Shown: piece after piece, positions 1 to 10,279 of the stretch
Position numbering within the stretch: position 1 is the stretch's first letter
Layout of the letters: every line of letters starts with the position of its first letter
Assembly: GCF_902806685.2 (NCBI RefSeq)
Contig: NC_048541.1
Span: forward strand, 15,200,662 to 15,264,661
DNA length: 64,000 bases
Origin: Maniola hyperantus
Lineage: Eukaryota > Arthropoda > Insecta > Lepidoptera > Nymphalidae
Reading direction: 5' to 3'
Translations under genes and position numbers: made by a program
Notes under the pieces: generated by a model
Seen by the model: the letters and a program-made list of their open reading frames with translations, nothing else
What the model was told of the DNA's origin: nothing
Database searches by the model: none

Positions 1-120
1 ATCAATCCGTGCACAGACACCAACACGCAGCAGTGGCTCATAGACAATGTAGACGCGGACATGATGGCCAAGTGGGATACCGTCGCCAAACGAATCACTG
101 GACTTGTTGAAGACTATTAG
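1..120 (+). CDS. Lectin-like terminal exon, unit 1 (left end cut by window)
   Basis: This is the 3' part of the repeated terminal exon, from the codon region INPCTDTNTQQW to a TAG stop at 118-120. The peptide has the C-x(n)-QxW pattern of ricin B-type (beta-trefoil) repeats, which close the C terminus of polypeptide N-acetylgalactosaminyltransferases (the Golgi enzymes that start mucin-type O-glycosylation). It ends TGLVEDY, where units 2 to 4 have TGPVEDY. The catalytic part of any such gene is not in the window, so the family assignment rests on this short motif alone. Confidence 0.45.
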   Translation: MNPCTDTNTQQWLIDNVDADMMAKWDTVAKRITGLVEDY

Positions 121-304
121 CTCTATTACGTATATTTGCAATTCTAATACCACTGAAAAGGCGATAAGAAATAGAAAAAAAACAAACAAACATATATAAG
201 TAAATTCGTAACAGAGACGTGGAAACAATGGCCAAAACTTTACCATTGTTTGCACGATGGCCAAGTTCTACACACGTCTATTACTACGACTAACGTATTA
301 TAAG

Positions 305-481
305 AGTATTGCATATTATAAAAACTGTATAGACTGTGATTCTTCCCCGCAAGACCTGTTCATCAATCCGTGCACAGACACCAACACGCAGCAGTGGCTC
401 ATAGACAATGTAGACGCGGACATGATGGCCAAGTGGGATACCGTCGCCAAACGAATCACTGGACCTGTTGAAGACTATTAG
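305..481 (+). CDS. Lectin-like terminal exon, unit 2
   Basis: The frame is open from 257 to a TAG at 479-481. The likely exon is the 3' portion, with Cys pairs (NCIDC), then LFINPCTDTNTQQW, an acidic stretch and the ending PVEDY. The QxW tripeptide with an upstream Cys is typical of ricin-type lectin repeats of GalNAc-transferases. A CTAAC branch-point-like motif lies just before 305, but there is no strong polypyrimidine tract, so the acceptor position is uncertain. The ATG at 257 is probably not a true start, because the frame looks like the end of a longer protein. Confidence 0.45.
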   Translation, partial: SIAYYKNCIDCDSSPQDLFINPCTDTNTQQWLIDNVDADMMAKWDTVAKRITGPVEDY

Positions 482-665
482 CTCTATTAGGGATAGTTGC
501 AATTCTAATACCACTGAAAAGGCGATAAGAAATAGAAAAAAAACTAACAAACATATAAAAGTAAATTCGTAACACAGACGTGGAAACAATGGCCAAAACT
601 TTACCATTGTTTGCACGATGGCCAAGTTCTACACACGTCTATTACTACGACTAACGTATTATAAG

Positions 666-842
666 AGTATTGCATATTATAAAAACTGTATAGACTGTGA
701 TTCTTCCCCGCAAGACCTGTTCATCAATCCGTGCACAGACACCAACACGCAGCAGTGGCTCATAGACAATGTAGACGCGGACATGATGGCCAAGTGGGAT
801 ACCGTCGCCAAACGAATCACTGGACCTGTTGAAGACTATTAG
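666..842 (+). CDS. Lectin-like terminal exon, unit 3
   Basis: This copy encodes the same residues as unit 2, with a TAG stop at 840-842. Because the copies are identical, splicing to one or another would not change the protein. The array could instead provide redundant 3' ends and poly(A) sites, or the copies could be dead duplicates. The sequence cannot separate these options. Confidence 0.42.
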   Translation, partial: SIAYYKNCIDCDSSPQDLFINPCTDTNTQQWLIDNVDADMMAKWDTVAKRITGPVEDY

Positions 843-1026
843 CTCTATTAGGGATAGTTGCAATTCTAATACCACTGAAAAGGCGATAAGAAATAGAAAA
901 AAAACTAACAAACATATAAAAGTAAATTCGTAACACAGACGTGGAAACAATGGCCAAAACTTTACCATTGTTTGCACGATGGCCAAGTTCTACACACGTC
1001 TATTACTACGACTAACGTATTATAAG

Positions 1027-1203
1027 AGTATTGCATATTATAAAAACTGTATAGACTGTGATTCTTCCCCGCAAGACCTGTTCATCAATCCGTGCACAGA
1101 CACCAACACGCAGCAGTGGCTCATAGACAATGTAGACGCGGACATGATGGCCAAGTGGGATACCGTCGCCAAACGAATCACTGGACCTGTTGAAGACTAT
1201 TAG
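1027..1203 (+). CDS. Lectin-like terminal exon, unit 4
   Basis: This is the last near-identical copy, stopping at TAG 1201-1203. Its 3' flank is broken 13 bp after the stop by an inserted MITE and resumes at 1584. If this copy is the used 3' exon, the insertion lies in its 3' UTR. Confidence 0.42.
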   Translation, partial: SIAYYKNCIDCDSSPQDLFINPCTDTNTQQWLIDNVDADMMAKWDTVAKRITGPVEDY

Positions 1204-1217
1204 CCCTATTAGGGATA

Positions 1218-1581
1218 CAGTGGAAACTCAATTAACCGGACTAATTGTTGTCGTTAGGGATTCGGATAATCGAAAATCCGGATAATCGAATGAATGAAGA
1301 AAAGCGGGTTTTGTGCATATTATGTAGTTCACTATAATAGTATTTTCAATTTTCAAAGTAAGATAACTATACCAAGTAGGATATCATATGAAAGGGCTTT
1401 GCCTGTACATTCTAAAACAGATTTTTATACATAATAGTTCTTGATTTATCGTACAAAATGACGGAAAAAATACCCGAGTATGGAGCGAGCCTGACTCGCA
1501 CTTGGCCGAACAATTTTCGGTTGGTAGTCCGGATAATCGCAAAACCGTATAACCGAGGGCCGGATAATCGAGTTTCTACTG
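1218..1581. mobile_element. pogo-like MITE inserted in the array, TA target duplication
   Basis: The ends are inverted: CAGTGGAAACTC at the left and GAGTTTCTACTG at the right. TA is duplicated on both sides (1216-1217 and 1582-1583). Comparison with intact units shows the insertion falls between GGGATA and GTTGCAATTC, so the empty site is known from neighbouring copies. Inside are repeated GGATAATCG motifs and a piece of another dispersed repeat (about 1360-1510). There is no transposase frame. TA target and CAGT ends suit the Tc1/mariner/pogo group. Confidence 0.85.
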
Positions 1582-1689
1582 TAGTTGCAATTCTAATACC
1601 ACTGAAAAGACGATAAGATATAGAAAAAAAACAAACACACATATAAAAGTAAATTCGTAATAGAGATGTAGAAACAAACGCACGTCTCT

Positions 1690-1881
1690 ACGACTAACGT
1701 ACCTTAAGAGTATTACATATAACAACTGTATAGACTGCGAACCTTACACGCGAGATCTGTACATTAATCCCTGCACAGACACCAACACGCAGCAGTGGCT
1801 CATAGACAATGTAGACGCGGACATAATGGCCAAGTGGGATACCGTCGCCAAACGAATCACTGGACTTGTTGAAGACTATTA
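1690..1881 (+). CDS. Diverged lectin-like terminal exon, unit 5
   Basis: A fifth copy keeps an open frame with substitutions clustered upstream (CIDCEPYTRDLYINPC against CIDCDSSPQDLFINPC). It is nearly identical from INPCTDTNTQQW to the end, where the stop is TAA (1879-1881). The abrupt change in divergence suggests gene conversion of the 3' half from the younger copies, or constraint on the lectin motif. The unit is about 50 bp shorter than its neighbours once the MITE is discounted. It may be the ancestral exon or a dead copy. Confidence 0.4.
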
Positions 1882-2510
1882 AAAATATTTGAAAGAATTC
1901 TAATACCACTGAAAACCCGACGAGGAATAGAAAAAAACCAACATAAACATGCAAAAGTAAATTCGTAATAGAGATGTGGAAATGATGGCCAAATAGAAAC
2001 TTGGCTATAGATTCCACGCACGTTACTACGACTAATAACGTACGTAAAAGTATTAGTATAATAATATAATCTTTATTTGATACAAATTTACAAGGTAAAC
2101 ATTAAGTTAACCATGGAAGCAGCAGTTGAAAGTTCCTGGCCCCCAAACTAGGATTCCCTGTGCTATGGGAAAAAGTATAGGAAAAAGTATATTATACTAT
2201 ACCAGAAATTATGGCCAAATATATTAGAATATACCTACCAGAAATTATGGCCAAGTTGTAAAAGTGGTCGTTAAACATGTCATTGGACCTAATGAAGACT
2301 ATTAGAGATTATTCTACGTGGACAAGTGTGACTCCTTTCTAAACGAGTCCCCTGGACCTATTAGAGATTAAAAGAGATTATTAGTAATGTTTGCGATTCT
2401 TAAACCACTAGAAAAAACTTTCGCAAAGTGAATTCGTAATAGATAGAGAGAAACGATGGCCATTTAGGATACGATTGCTATACTCTATCCACTGAGAGAA
2501 TTTAATATAG
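1882..2510 (+). repeat. Decayed array remnants
   Basis: Fragments of the array flank recur in degraded form: the ATTCTAATACCACTGAAAA segment near 1895, a TTGGACCTAATGAAGAC stop region near 2283, and AAAGTGAATTCGTAATAG near 2435. No open exon survives. A retroposon tail (2059-2175) is embedded. Confidence 0.6.
2059..2175 (-). mobile_element. Retroposon 3' tail, copy 1
   Basis: Read on the minus strand this runs from a conserved TTTGGGGGCCAGGAACTT motif to a tail with ATCAAATAAAGATTAT, a poly(A) signal in context. A second copy in the other orientation is at 51365-51490. It looks like the 3' end of a non-LTR element, but the family was not identified. Confidence 0.5.
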
Positions 2511-2756
2511 GGCTCTCTCTATTGCATAATCTCATACAAATGACAAAGACAAAAAGTCAGTGGGCGTTAACCATTTTTAGCGACCAACCAATCACAATCG
2601 AGCTTGTGTTTTGTATAACTTGTTTCCGTGGATAGAGTCTACTGTAAAGTGTAAAAAATGTAAAGACAAATTGCCTTTTTGGTTCAAATAGTATTTTAGA
2701 ATAGAATAGAATAGATTTATTTGCTGATACATAATAAACACAATAAAACATAATTA

Positions 2757-2897
2757 CAGTACGCGGCCGAAAGTAATGTACATCGGCCTTTAGAATTACA
2801 TTCCGGCTTTGTAGAGCGTTGTCTCTGTCACTCATACCTATACAAATCTGCTATCTCCTTCTAAAGGTCGATGTACACTACTTTTGGCCGCGTACTG
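2757..2897. mobile_element. MITE with ~40-bp inverted ends, TA target
   Basis: The left end CAGTACGCGGCCGAAAGTA and right end TACTTTTGGCCGCGTACTG are inverted copies extending about 40 bp, with few mismatches. TA flanks both sides. There is no coding capacity. Confidence 0.75.
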
Positions 2898-3354
2898 TAC
2901 AAAAATTTTCCGTTTTAATAATTTTAAATTAGACTTATAAATCAACTTGCCTTTATATCTTTTGTATGATAATTACTATTAAATTAATATGTTTGTATAC
3001 TTTATAATATTTCTAAAAAATCTGTATGGCACTTAGATTATTATCGATTTGGACTCACTTCGATTTATATATCGGAAAAGAAATACTTAAAATATATTTA
3101 TTTGGAAATTAAGTGCATTTACTAATATTTATAGAGATTTTTAAATACTTAAATTGCATAGTTTTAAAATGTAAAAAATAAGTATGTAAATACATTTTTC
3201 ACTGTCCCAAATTTACTAGGTAATAAATAAATAATAATTATATCACAATAATTATGTGCTAAATATATATTCAAATCAATAGTAAATAGGTAATGCCAGC
3301 AGGTATGTTACCCAAAAAATTACAGCATTAGGAATGAAGAATGATAGACTTGTT
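2898..3354. other. AT-rich spacer, nothing recognised
   Basis: This is simple AT-rich intergenic sequence. I see no open frame, RNA gene or repeat family in it. Confidence 0.6.
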
Positions 3355-3534
3355 ATTTTTTTTTTTAAAAGAATATTAGCCATGTTAAATGACTAATATT
3401 CCCCTTTCCTCTCCAACTAAGCGTCAAGCTTGTGCTAGGAGTAAGTACGACAGTTATAGTGCAACGGGCGGGGTTTGAACCGTCGACCTTTCGGTTTTCA
3501 GTCCACTCCTTTACCCGTTGAGCTATTGAGGCTC
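3355..3534 (-). mobile_element. tRNA-Phe-derived SINE, copy 1
   Basis: On the minus strand the head reads like tRNA-Phe: an A box (AATAGCTCAAC), anticodon loop CTGAAAA with anticodon GAA, and B box GGTTCAAACCC. It is followed by a unique body (CTCCTAGCACAAGCTT) and a tail ATTCTTTTAAAAAAA. It is a retroposon rather than a functional tRNA, because the stems are degraded and five other copies share the same non-tRNA body. Confidence 0.85.
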
Positions 3535-3702
3535 ATAATATTATGTGCAATATAAAAAACGTTCTTAGTCATGGTGCTGTTCGCATCAAAATGAGGCTTC
3601 GGAAATAATCCAATTAAATTGTATTAAAATTTTATTCGTACTTGTATATTTTTATGTGATCTCTGTAATATGCTATTTTATTTTTTATATTTTACAGCGA
3701 TC

Positions 3703-3820
3703 ACGCACTCATCCGATCCGAATCCGTGAAAATTATATAAAAAATATCTACGAAATATGTCATAAGCTACCATACAAAAAAAGGAACGTATTTTCACGGA
3801 CCCGGATCGAATGAGTGCGT
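3703..3820. mobile_element. Small MITE with 31-bp inverted ends
   Basis: The arms at 3703-3733 and 3790-3820 are inverted copies with three mismatches (outer end ACGCACTCAT). The 56-bp centre is AT-rich. No target duplication was clear. Confidence 0.65.
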
Positions 3821-4821
3821 AACCACCGTTAGTATTGTTATATTAAACTCATATTTGGATGAGGTTATTCAATAGCAATCCAATCCACGTTTAGTTAAGT
3901 TAAGCTTTTCCAAAATTTTATCCTAAGTACTATAATAATTAACTGGCTGATCCATGCGACTTGGACTGTGTGGATTTGGGTTTTTATTTTTTTTTTAAAA
4001 TCTTAGTAGGGGTCTCTAGAGGAAATCTATGTGCAATATCTCAAGTTTCTAGACCCAATGACGTAGAGCTGTACGTTGATTGTCAGGTAGTTAGTTTTTC
4101 CTTTTATTTTAGATTTTATTATCTGCTCAGTAATATGACTGAATTTTCGTAAAAAGTGTAGCGTAAAATATGTGTACTTACCAAAATAGCGGCTAGGATT
4201 ATTGCACAATTTGACGTACAAATATAATGTTCTAGAAAACATTAGTGAGTAAAAACGGCAACACGTTGTATGTGTCGAGGGGCTTTGGCGCACTCCTATT
4301 GGTCAACTGTTGCGTCAGATTACATTGCAACACAATACAGTAATGTGTCACCAGCTTGAATATAACTTATGTTACACAGATATCAGGGCGTATAATAATA
4401 ATTGTATGTAACGAGTGTTGCCATTCAAATTGTTCGCAACGGTACCACGAGTATAAATATTGGAAATTATGTAAATTCTCTAAATGTAAATATATTGAAA
4501 AGTATCTAGTCTAGATTATAGCCAGTGAAGTTGTACAGTAATAATACCATTAAGATGCATTTAAGCATAAATTATTATTAATGTTTACAGATTATTGGGT
4601 AAAAAGACAATTTTTGTTGAATATTAACTTGTTTCTCTATTCAAAGCACTTGTAATATTTTATTTGACTAAAAAATTTTGCATTATATTTTACTCGGTTT
4701 TTGTTTATATAGTATACAATAAAATCAAATTTAAAACTTTATATTGAGTGTCTAGCTTGCATAACAACATCCAATTTTTGAAATGTGTCCATTTTACATG
4801 TGCCTAAGTAATAAAATGTCC
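3821..4821. other. Intergenic, no gene seen
   Basis: AT-rich sequence with only short chance frames. No repeat family, RNA gene or splice-flanked exon was recognised. Confidence 0.55.
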
Positions 4822-4825
4822 TTAA

Positions 4826-5181
4826 GGTGGTTTGATACATCCGGCCGCGAAAATTCAAATTTTAGGTAGTTTTTCGATAATAGTAGACTAATCATACATC
4901 AAAGGCTTATTTATGGTAATGAGTTTTGCGGGCATAACATTTATGCGTCTACCTGCATGCTTTTCCATAAAAACTTAGGTCAAAAATACTCATTTACTTC
5001 ATATTTTGTTCCTGAAAGATAATTTTCTGAATTTTCCCAGATTTGCACAAATGTTTGCACAGATGCATAAATGTTATGCCCGCAAAACTCATTACCATAA
5101 GCGTTCGATGCATGATTAGTCTACTATGTTCGAAAAACTAACTAAAATTTGAATTTTTGCGGCTGGATGTATTAAACCACC
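4826..5181. mobile_element. piggyBac-like MITE, TTAA target, ~120-bp inverted ends
   Basis: TTAA sits exactly outside both ends (4822-4825 and 5182-5185). The ends are GGTGGTTTGATACATCC and its inverted partner, and the inverted similarity runs about 120 bp into each side (for example GAGTTTTGCGGGCATAAC in both arms). TTAA duplication is the hallmark of piggyBac-type transposition. No transposase is encoded. Confidence 0.85.
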
Positions 5182-5389
5182 TTAAAAATGTGTAGATAGC
5201 TTAAATTACATTAATGTATTTTGTTAATGAAATCCTACAAGTATGTTGCATTGAAACATATCACTAGTTGTACGTAAGCACTTGATAGTTTATAATAAAT
5301 TATTTTTACGTAATTAAATCTTTCATTTAAAGAATTATATTCCTTTTCCCCGTAAATTAGAAATCGATTGCGTTTAGGAGATAGCAAAT

Positions 5390-5830
5390 TTATAGAGCAC
5401 TGTCTCTGTCGTTGAGACCGACAAAACGTCATATAGGTATAAGGGACAGAGACAACGCTCTAAAATGCTGAAATGTCATGATAGCCGCATAGACTAACGT
5501 GATTAGTGGGAGTATGCCCGTGTAGTTCCGAACCCTTCCGGGGTCTTCTTTCAAAGGACATCGTACTTTTGTGTCTGTTTGTTGTTTGTCTGTTTTGGTC
5601 TGTTTATGTTTTTGGATATTCGGGGGACTTTTTGTACGGGGTACGTTTAGCCCCTCGTGTGCGTTATTCGATGCAGTTGTAAGCGATCTATTTTGACGAA
5701 CAAGAAGGACCCCGAGGACTGTCCTCGTCTATGCGGGCTACAAGCATGAATGTCTTGAAGTGCAAGGCTTTCTTGCAACAAAATAAAAAGCTGTGTGTTG
5801 TCTATGGGCATAAAAGTAAAACAAAGGTAT
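5390..5830. other. Unassigned sequence with repeat-like start and poly(A)-like end
   Basis: From 5395 to 5465 there is a short inverted pair around CTGTCTCTGTC and GACAGAGACAACGCTC. The following 300 bp is more GC-rich than its surroundings and ends in AACAAAATAAAAAGCTGTG, which resembles a 3' end on the plus strand. No frame or known element was recognised; a retroposon 3' end or LTR fragment is possible. Confidence 0.3.
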
Positions 5831-6091
5831 TTTTAATTATTTTTTATTACATATTCCATTAGAATACTTTCTATATTTATTATTGTACATGCTTACATCC
5901 TCCCTTAGCACGCACGCCGTGAACTAGGTCATCGTACACTGCACTTAATACACATAGCATATGCATAGGAGAGAGCGAGATAGCGAATATAGACAATTTA
6001 ACTGTATTGGTTGTCTACAGGTCTCCATTTCTTCTATTGAATATGACTTAGCAGATTGTAAGACATGGTAAATATAGACACCTTTTAGGCA

Positions 6092-6718
6092 ATTGGGTAT
6101 TTTCCTACTTTTGAATTTGATAAATGTTGTTACTTTATTATTGTTAGCGACATTGCTTTGCCTACAGTTGAATTTAAAAAAAGAATTATGAGGGGAGGTA
6201 AAAATGGCGGCAATAAGAGCGGGAGCTATTGATTTGAAGCAGGGAAAATTAGAATTTATAATTATGTCTTGAAGAAGTTAATAGTTTAGAACTAAGATTG
6301 AAGTTTATTAAGTATTGTCTAAATGGAATAAAGTCAGTTCCTATAAGTTGGGGATATTTATATTATTATAAACTAGGATAAAAATAATGACGTACACTGA
6401 AAAAAATATTAAAATCCAACAAAGATTTACAAAGTTACAGGCATTTTAATTTTGGAGTGGGAGGGTCTTCTATCCCTTTCTCGCAAAACGAAAATTTGTA
6501 TGAAACCGCACGAAGCTACTATGGCATTAGAAAATGACGACGTGACGTGTGACGTCAAAATGCTATATCGCTGTCTCTGTCTAATCAGAAATATTTAAAT
6601 GCTTATAACTTTTTTGTTAGGTATTTGATCGATTTAATTAGTTTTTTTCAGTTAACGTCATTATTTTTATCCTAGTTTATAAAAAAGTAATAAAAAAATT
6701 GGAGTCAAATACCCAATT
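6092..6718. mobile_element. MITE (AATTGGGTATTT ends), copy 1, with internal insertion
   Basis: The outer ends AATTGGGTATTT and AAATACCCAATT are inverted. A second, shorter copy lies at 50178-50554 in the opposite orientation. Relative to that copy, this one carries about 220 extra bases between roughly 6143 and 6362, splitting the left arm inside TTTATTAT. The common core contains TGACGTCA-like motifs. Confidence 0.75.
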
Positions 6719-6731
6719 GGATGTTATTATA

Positions 6732-6929
6732 GGTGGACCAGAATCTCATGAAAAATATTGAAGTGGGATTCCGGAGTTTAGCAGCGCTGTACTCTGTAAG
6801 TATCCTGTGTACATAGTGCACTGTGGTGAATATTGTGGTGAATATTCACCACAGAGTACTATGTAGGTGGGGTGTTCGCGGAGTACTGTGTTGCTTTTGT
6901 AATTTCATTTAATGAGATTCTGGTCTACT
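6732..6929. mobile_element. MITE with 18-bp inverted ends, TA target
   Basis: The ends GGTGGACCAGAATCTCAT and ATGAGATTCTGGTCTACT are inverted with two mismatches, flanked by TA (6730-6731 and 6930-6931). The centre contains its own hairpin around GTGGTGAATATTCACCAC. Confidence 0.7.
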
Positions 6930-6932
6930 TAT

Positions 6933-7975
6933 ACCTATCCAAAAGGATGCAAACCACACAGAGTTATTTTTTATTTAGCTTAAAGATTGAAATTAAAGTT
7001 GGATACCTTACTTTTAACTCTATGTAGGTTGCCCATCGTCCAGTCAGACTGTCTAGTTGTAGGTATACCGGTTGCCTGAGACAGCTTGTGGGTAGGGTGC
7101 GGGTTGCGTTATCTACATTATAATAAGTGTCCATTTTTGTATAGTTTTTGAAAATTCTCTAAAATGGAGTTTTTGTCAATCTGTCATATTATTTTGTATG
7201 GATTTCCATACTCTACTTCATTAGTTCAATGAGTCAATCAATCTTTTCAAGTTTTCTCGAGAATGAATAGGATACTGCCAACGACCTCTATGTAGTACGC
7301 ACGACGGGTCGTTCCGAACAAAAATATTGCGGGCTGCAGCTTTCGCTTATAACTCGATGGCCAGTAGGCACCATACTAATTTTAACAGCTTCATAGAACA
7401 CGATTTTTGTTTGGAGTGACCCATCTAGTACGTAATACATAGAAGTCGTTAGGTTCTAATAACTTTTTGTCTATGCTTTATGTATTAATGCGGACTAACT
7501 ATACACAGAGTATTGGGGTCTAATCACCATTATCTACAATAATACAAATTAAATGCAGCGGAGATTTTTTACTACATGTAAATGCATTTCTTTTTGCATC
7601 CGTGAAGCTCTCTAAAATGTCTAGAAGATTTAGTCTATGGTATGTTTGTTGATGGTATACTAAGAGTCTGACCCCCAAACACGCTCCTTAAAACTTAAGG
7701 TCACCTTAACTTTTAGTAATGGCATTTTGACTATAAAGCAGACAAAACTACCACTTAATATTTAACGAGCTCTTAAATTTTAAGTATCGCTTATATTCGG
7801 CCGTGAGAGTTTACTGATCGATTGTTTAAATTTTAAAATAATAATAATAATTACTACAAATATTGAAAAATCTGTAATTTTGTATTTAATATAACTAAGG
7901 TAAATATAAAAGTATATTATGTATTAATATTATCAGCTTATTTTTTCCGGTTCAAAGAAAAGGAATAAGGAATCA
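6933..7975. other. Intergenic, no gene seen
   Basis: No coding exon, RNA gene or recognised repeat. It is mixed-composition sequence between the MITE cluster and the 3' end of Ten-m. Confidence 0.5.
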
Positions 7976-10279
7976 AGTAACCGATCAGAGGTACTTTTAT
8001 TAACTATACAGCCTCGACGGCTTGACTCGTCCGTTATACATGTATAGTACAATTAATTCTGTATTCTAGAAACCTTAACTCCTTTATAAATAAACCAAGC
8101 GTAAAGATATGTACAATATTTTTTACACGTTACATCATTTAAGTACCTATTTACAAATTAGAATTCTTTATACATCATAAAAAAGATAACTATATGCTCT
8201 ATTATATATCACCGCAAAATCAATAACTACATTCACAATAGATAGATAATTATTATATATACTGTATTATTACATTAATATTTAATCATTAAATTAAAAA
8301 TACACCTTACAGTATCTAAATAAAAGGTAAGACGTATTAAATTACAATGTATTGCTTCGTTTAGTCACATTTTGCAAAAATATCACCATGCGTCGGCCGC
8401 CTCGGCCCGGAGTAGAAGATTAAAGTTTATTCCAACTTTTTTAAAAATATTTTATAAACTCCTCGTAAAAAATATCGACGCCTTATCACCAATCGCTCAG
8501 TCATCTAGCATTTAAATTAATACTTCTAACATGGAATAGACACCACAATTTAAATGAGACACATTTATGGACATACAATATACCCTAAATAAATCTACAT
8601 TTTTTACATAATATTCTTCTTACTGACTTACGACTATATTAGCAACTTGCACAAACACCAATTCAAACATTTTTGAGGTCACAGACGTCTATATTATTAA
8701 AACAAAATAGTTATATATTTTTCGGTTTATCTCCGGCAAATATACTACAACACAATTGAGTTAGGTTACCTTTTTATATTATTTTTTGTATATTCCATAC
8801 ATATAATATAATACTTAAATAATTAAATATATTATTATTTTATAAACACTTTTATAATATTGTACATACTATAATTTTTCAGGTATTCAGAGCGCACAAT
8901 GACCACAGATAAAAAATAAATATTAGGAAAAAATGGAGGAAAACAGTCAGTCTAAGATAAGTCAGCAAGAAGTTTTCACCCTAGTCGGTTACTGGAAACT
9001 ACCGCTCGATTATTGCACAACACACGCAGTGTTACGTATTCACGTTATTATTTTTTAATTTTTATCTTTCCTATTTATTTAAGGACTTACTGGTTAAGGG
9101 TTACATGAAGCAAAAACTATAATATCCTGGCAAAAAACAGGCTTTTAATATTTTGTAAAACAAATATAAAGTTTTTTGTAAATAAATGTAATGCTATTTC
9201 ATGTTCTTTCTATTAGTAGTTAATAAAAATACAAAAAATAAATAGGTGTAACTGAAAACTTAAATTCTAACTTGTGACTATGTAGGTATTTTAATTTTTA
9301 ATAATAATAACTACAAGTAAATAGTTGTTGGTAAAATTATTATGCATGCTCTGTGTTAAAATTATCCTATAGAGCTATTTTATTATGAAATATTTTATAT
9401 TGTTTTGAATGCTTAGGTAAAAATTTGTTCTAGATATTTCTACTTTGTGATTTAGGAAAATTCTCTGAGTATTACAGATACTAACTATAAAATAAAAAAT
9501 ATCGGGTCAATTATAGGATAATTATAAGATGCCTAGATAAAATGTATAAAATTATTGCTTACATAGTATAGTATTGCGAAGTAATAGAAGGACCTTAGGT
9601 CTAACAATACAAAAGAAAAAACTACAAGAATAAAATATTACCTATTTACAAATACCTAAATGTAGGGATCGAAAGAAATATTTGGCTAAAATATGTTAGG
9701 AATACATGATTTTTTGTGAAAAATTACATTAATCTAAGCGACGTACGTATACAGGATTAAAAAAATGTAAAATAATATCAAAACTTGATTATAAGGTAAA
9801 TTGTGATCGAGAATGAGTATTTTCAGTTTTTAAAATATTATGCTCAGTTCATTACTAAGCGTTATTTTAAATGTTTTTTTTAATGACTTGTTACCCTGTC
9901 GTAAGTTATTTCAAGAGAGATTCATTAAAGATCGATTAAGAGAGTGTATTATAAAACATAGGGTTTAAAAAGAGTATGTTTCACTAACATTAAGCGAACC
10001 AAAAGTGTTCTACTCCCTAGAGATTCAAATGTAACGTTTTGTCCGCTTCACAAGTCCTATTCTAGCAGATCCGTCTCAGTAGAAACTTTTCATCAGTCCA
10101 TAAAAACTAAACGCGTCTACACTACTTCCATCACAAGAACTTCACATACATAGTCCACCTGAAAACGTCAGTCCTATAAAAATAGTAAATAAAACTTCCT
10201 ACGTGTATCCGAACGCGAGCGCCATCTTGCTTTGGCGCGAAACGTAAAATGGCGCGGTTTTATGGCACGATTAGCGAAG
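7976..10279 (-). other. Ten-m: Probable Ten-m 3' UTR and downstream region
   Basis: This AT-rich stretch follows the Ten-m stop codon on the minus strand. Several AATAAA signals occur in that orientation (complement at 9379-9384, 9074-9079, 8426-8431 and 7996-8001). The last has a T-rich downstream stretch and would give a 3' UTR of about 2.3 kb, but the used site cannot be chosen from sequence. No transposable element was recognised here, in contrast to both flanks, which fits transcribed and constrained DNA. Confidence 0.4.
7996..8001 (-). terminator. Candidate poly(A) signal AATAAA
   Basis: TTTATT on the plus strand reads AATAAA for Ten-m, followed downstream by a T-rich segment. It is one of several candidates and the most distal before the intergenic MITE cluster. 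Confidence 0.3.

Larger units (their letters stand above)
1..1216 (+). repeat. Tandem array, ~361-bp unit, each with a lectin-like terminal exon
   Basis: The same segment recurs with a period of 361 bp: the ATGGCCAAGTTC motif is at 257, 618 and 979, and the ATCAATCCGTGC motif at 1, 362, 723 and 1084. The array is cut by the left edge of the window, so at least 3.3 units are present here. Units 2 to 4 are almost identical; unit 1 differs at a few bases (for example GGACTTGTT for GGACCTGTT), which points to recent expansion or conversion. Each unit holds a short open frame followed by an AT-rich 3' flank. The unit is far longer than ordinary satellite monomers and carries coding sequence, so it is read as a segmental duplication of a 3' gene end. 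Confidence 0.9.

Noticed and set aside
290..986. Repeated 111-codon minus-strand frames in the array
   Set aside because: They are antisense shadows of the repeated exon; hydrophobic content comes from AT-rich complement and no splice or start context supports them.
3400..3534. Functional tRNA-Phe gene
   Set aside because: The boxes and GAA anticodon are recognisable, but stems do not pair properly and the sequence is shared with five SINE copies that have a non-tRNA body.
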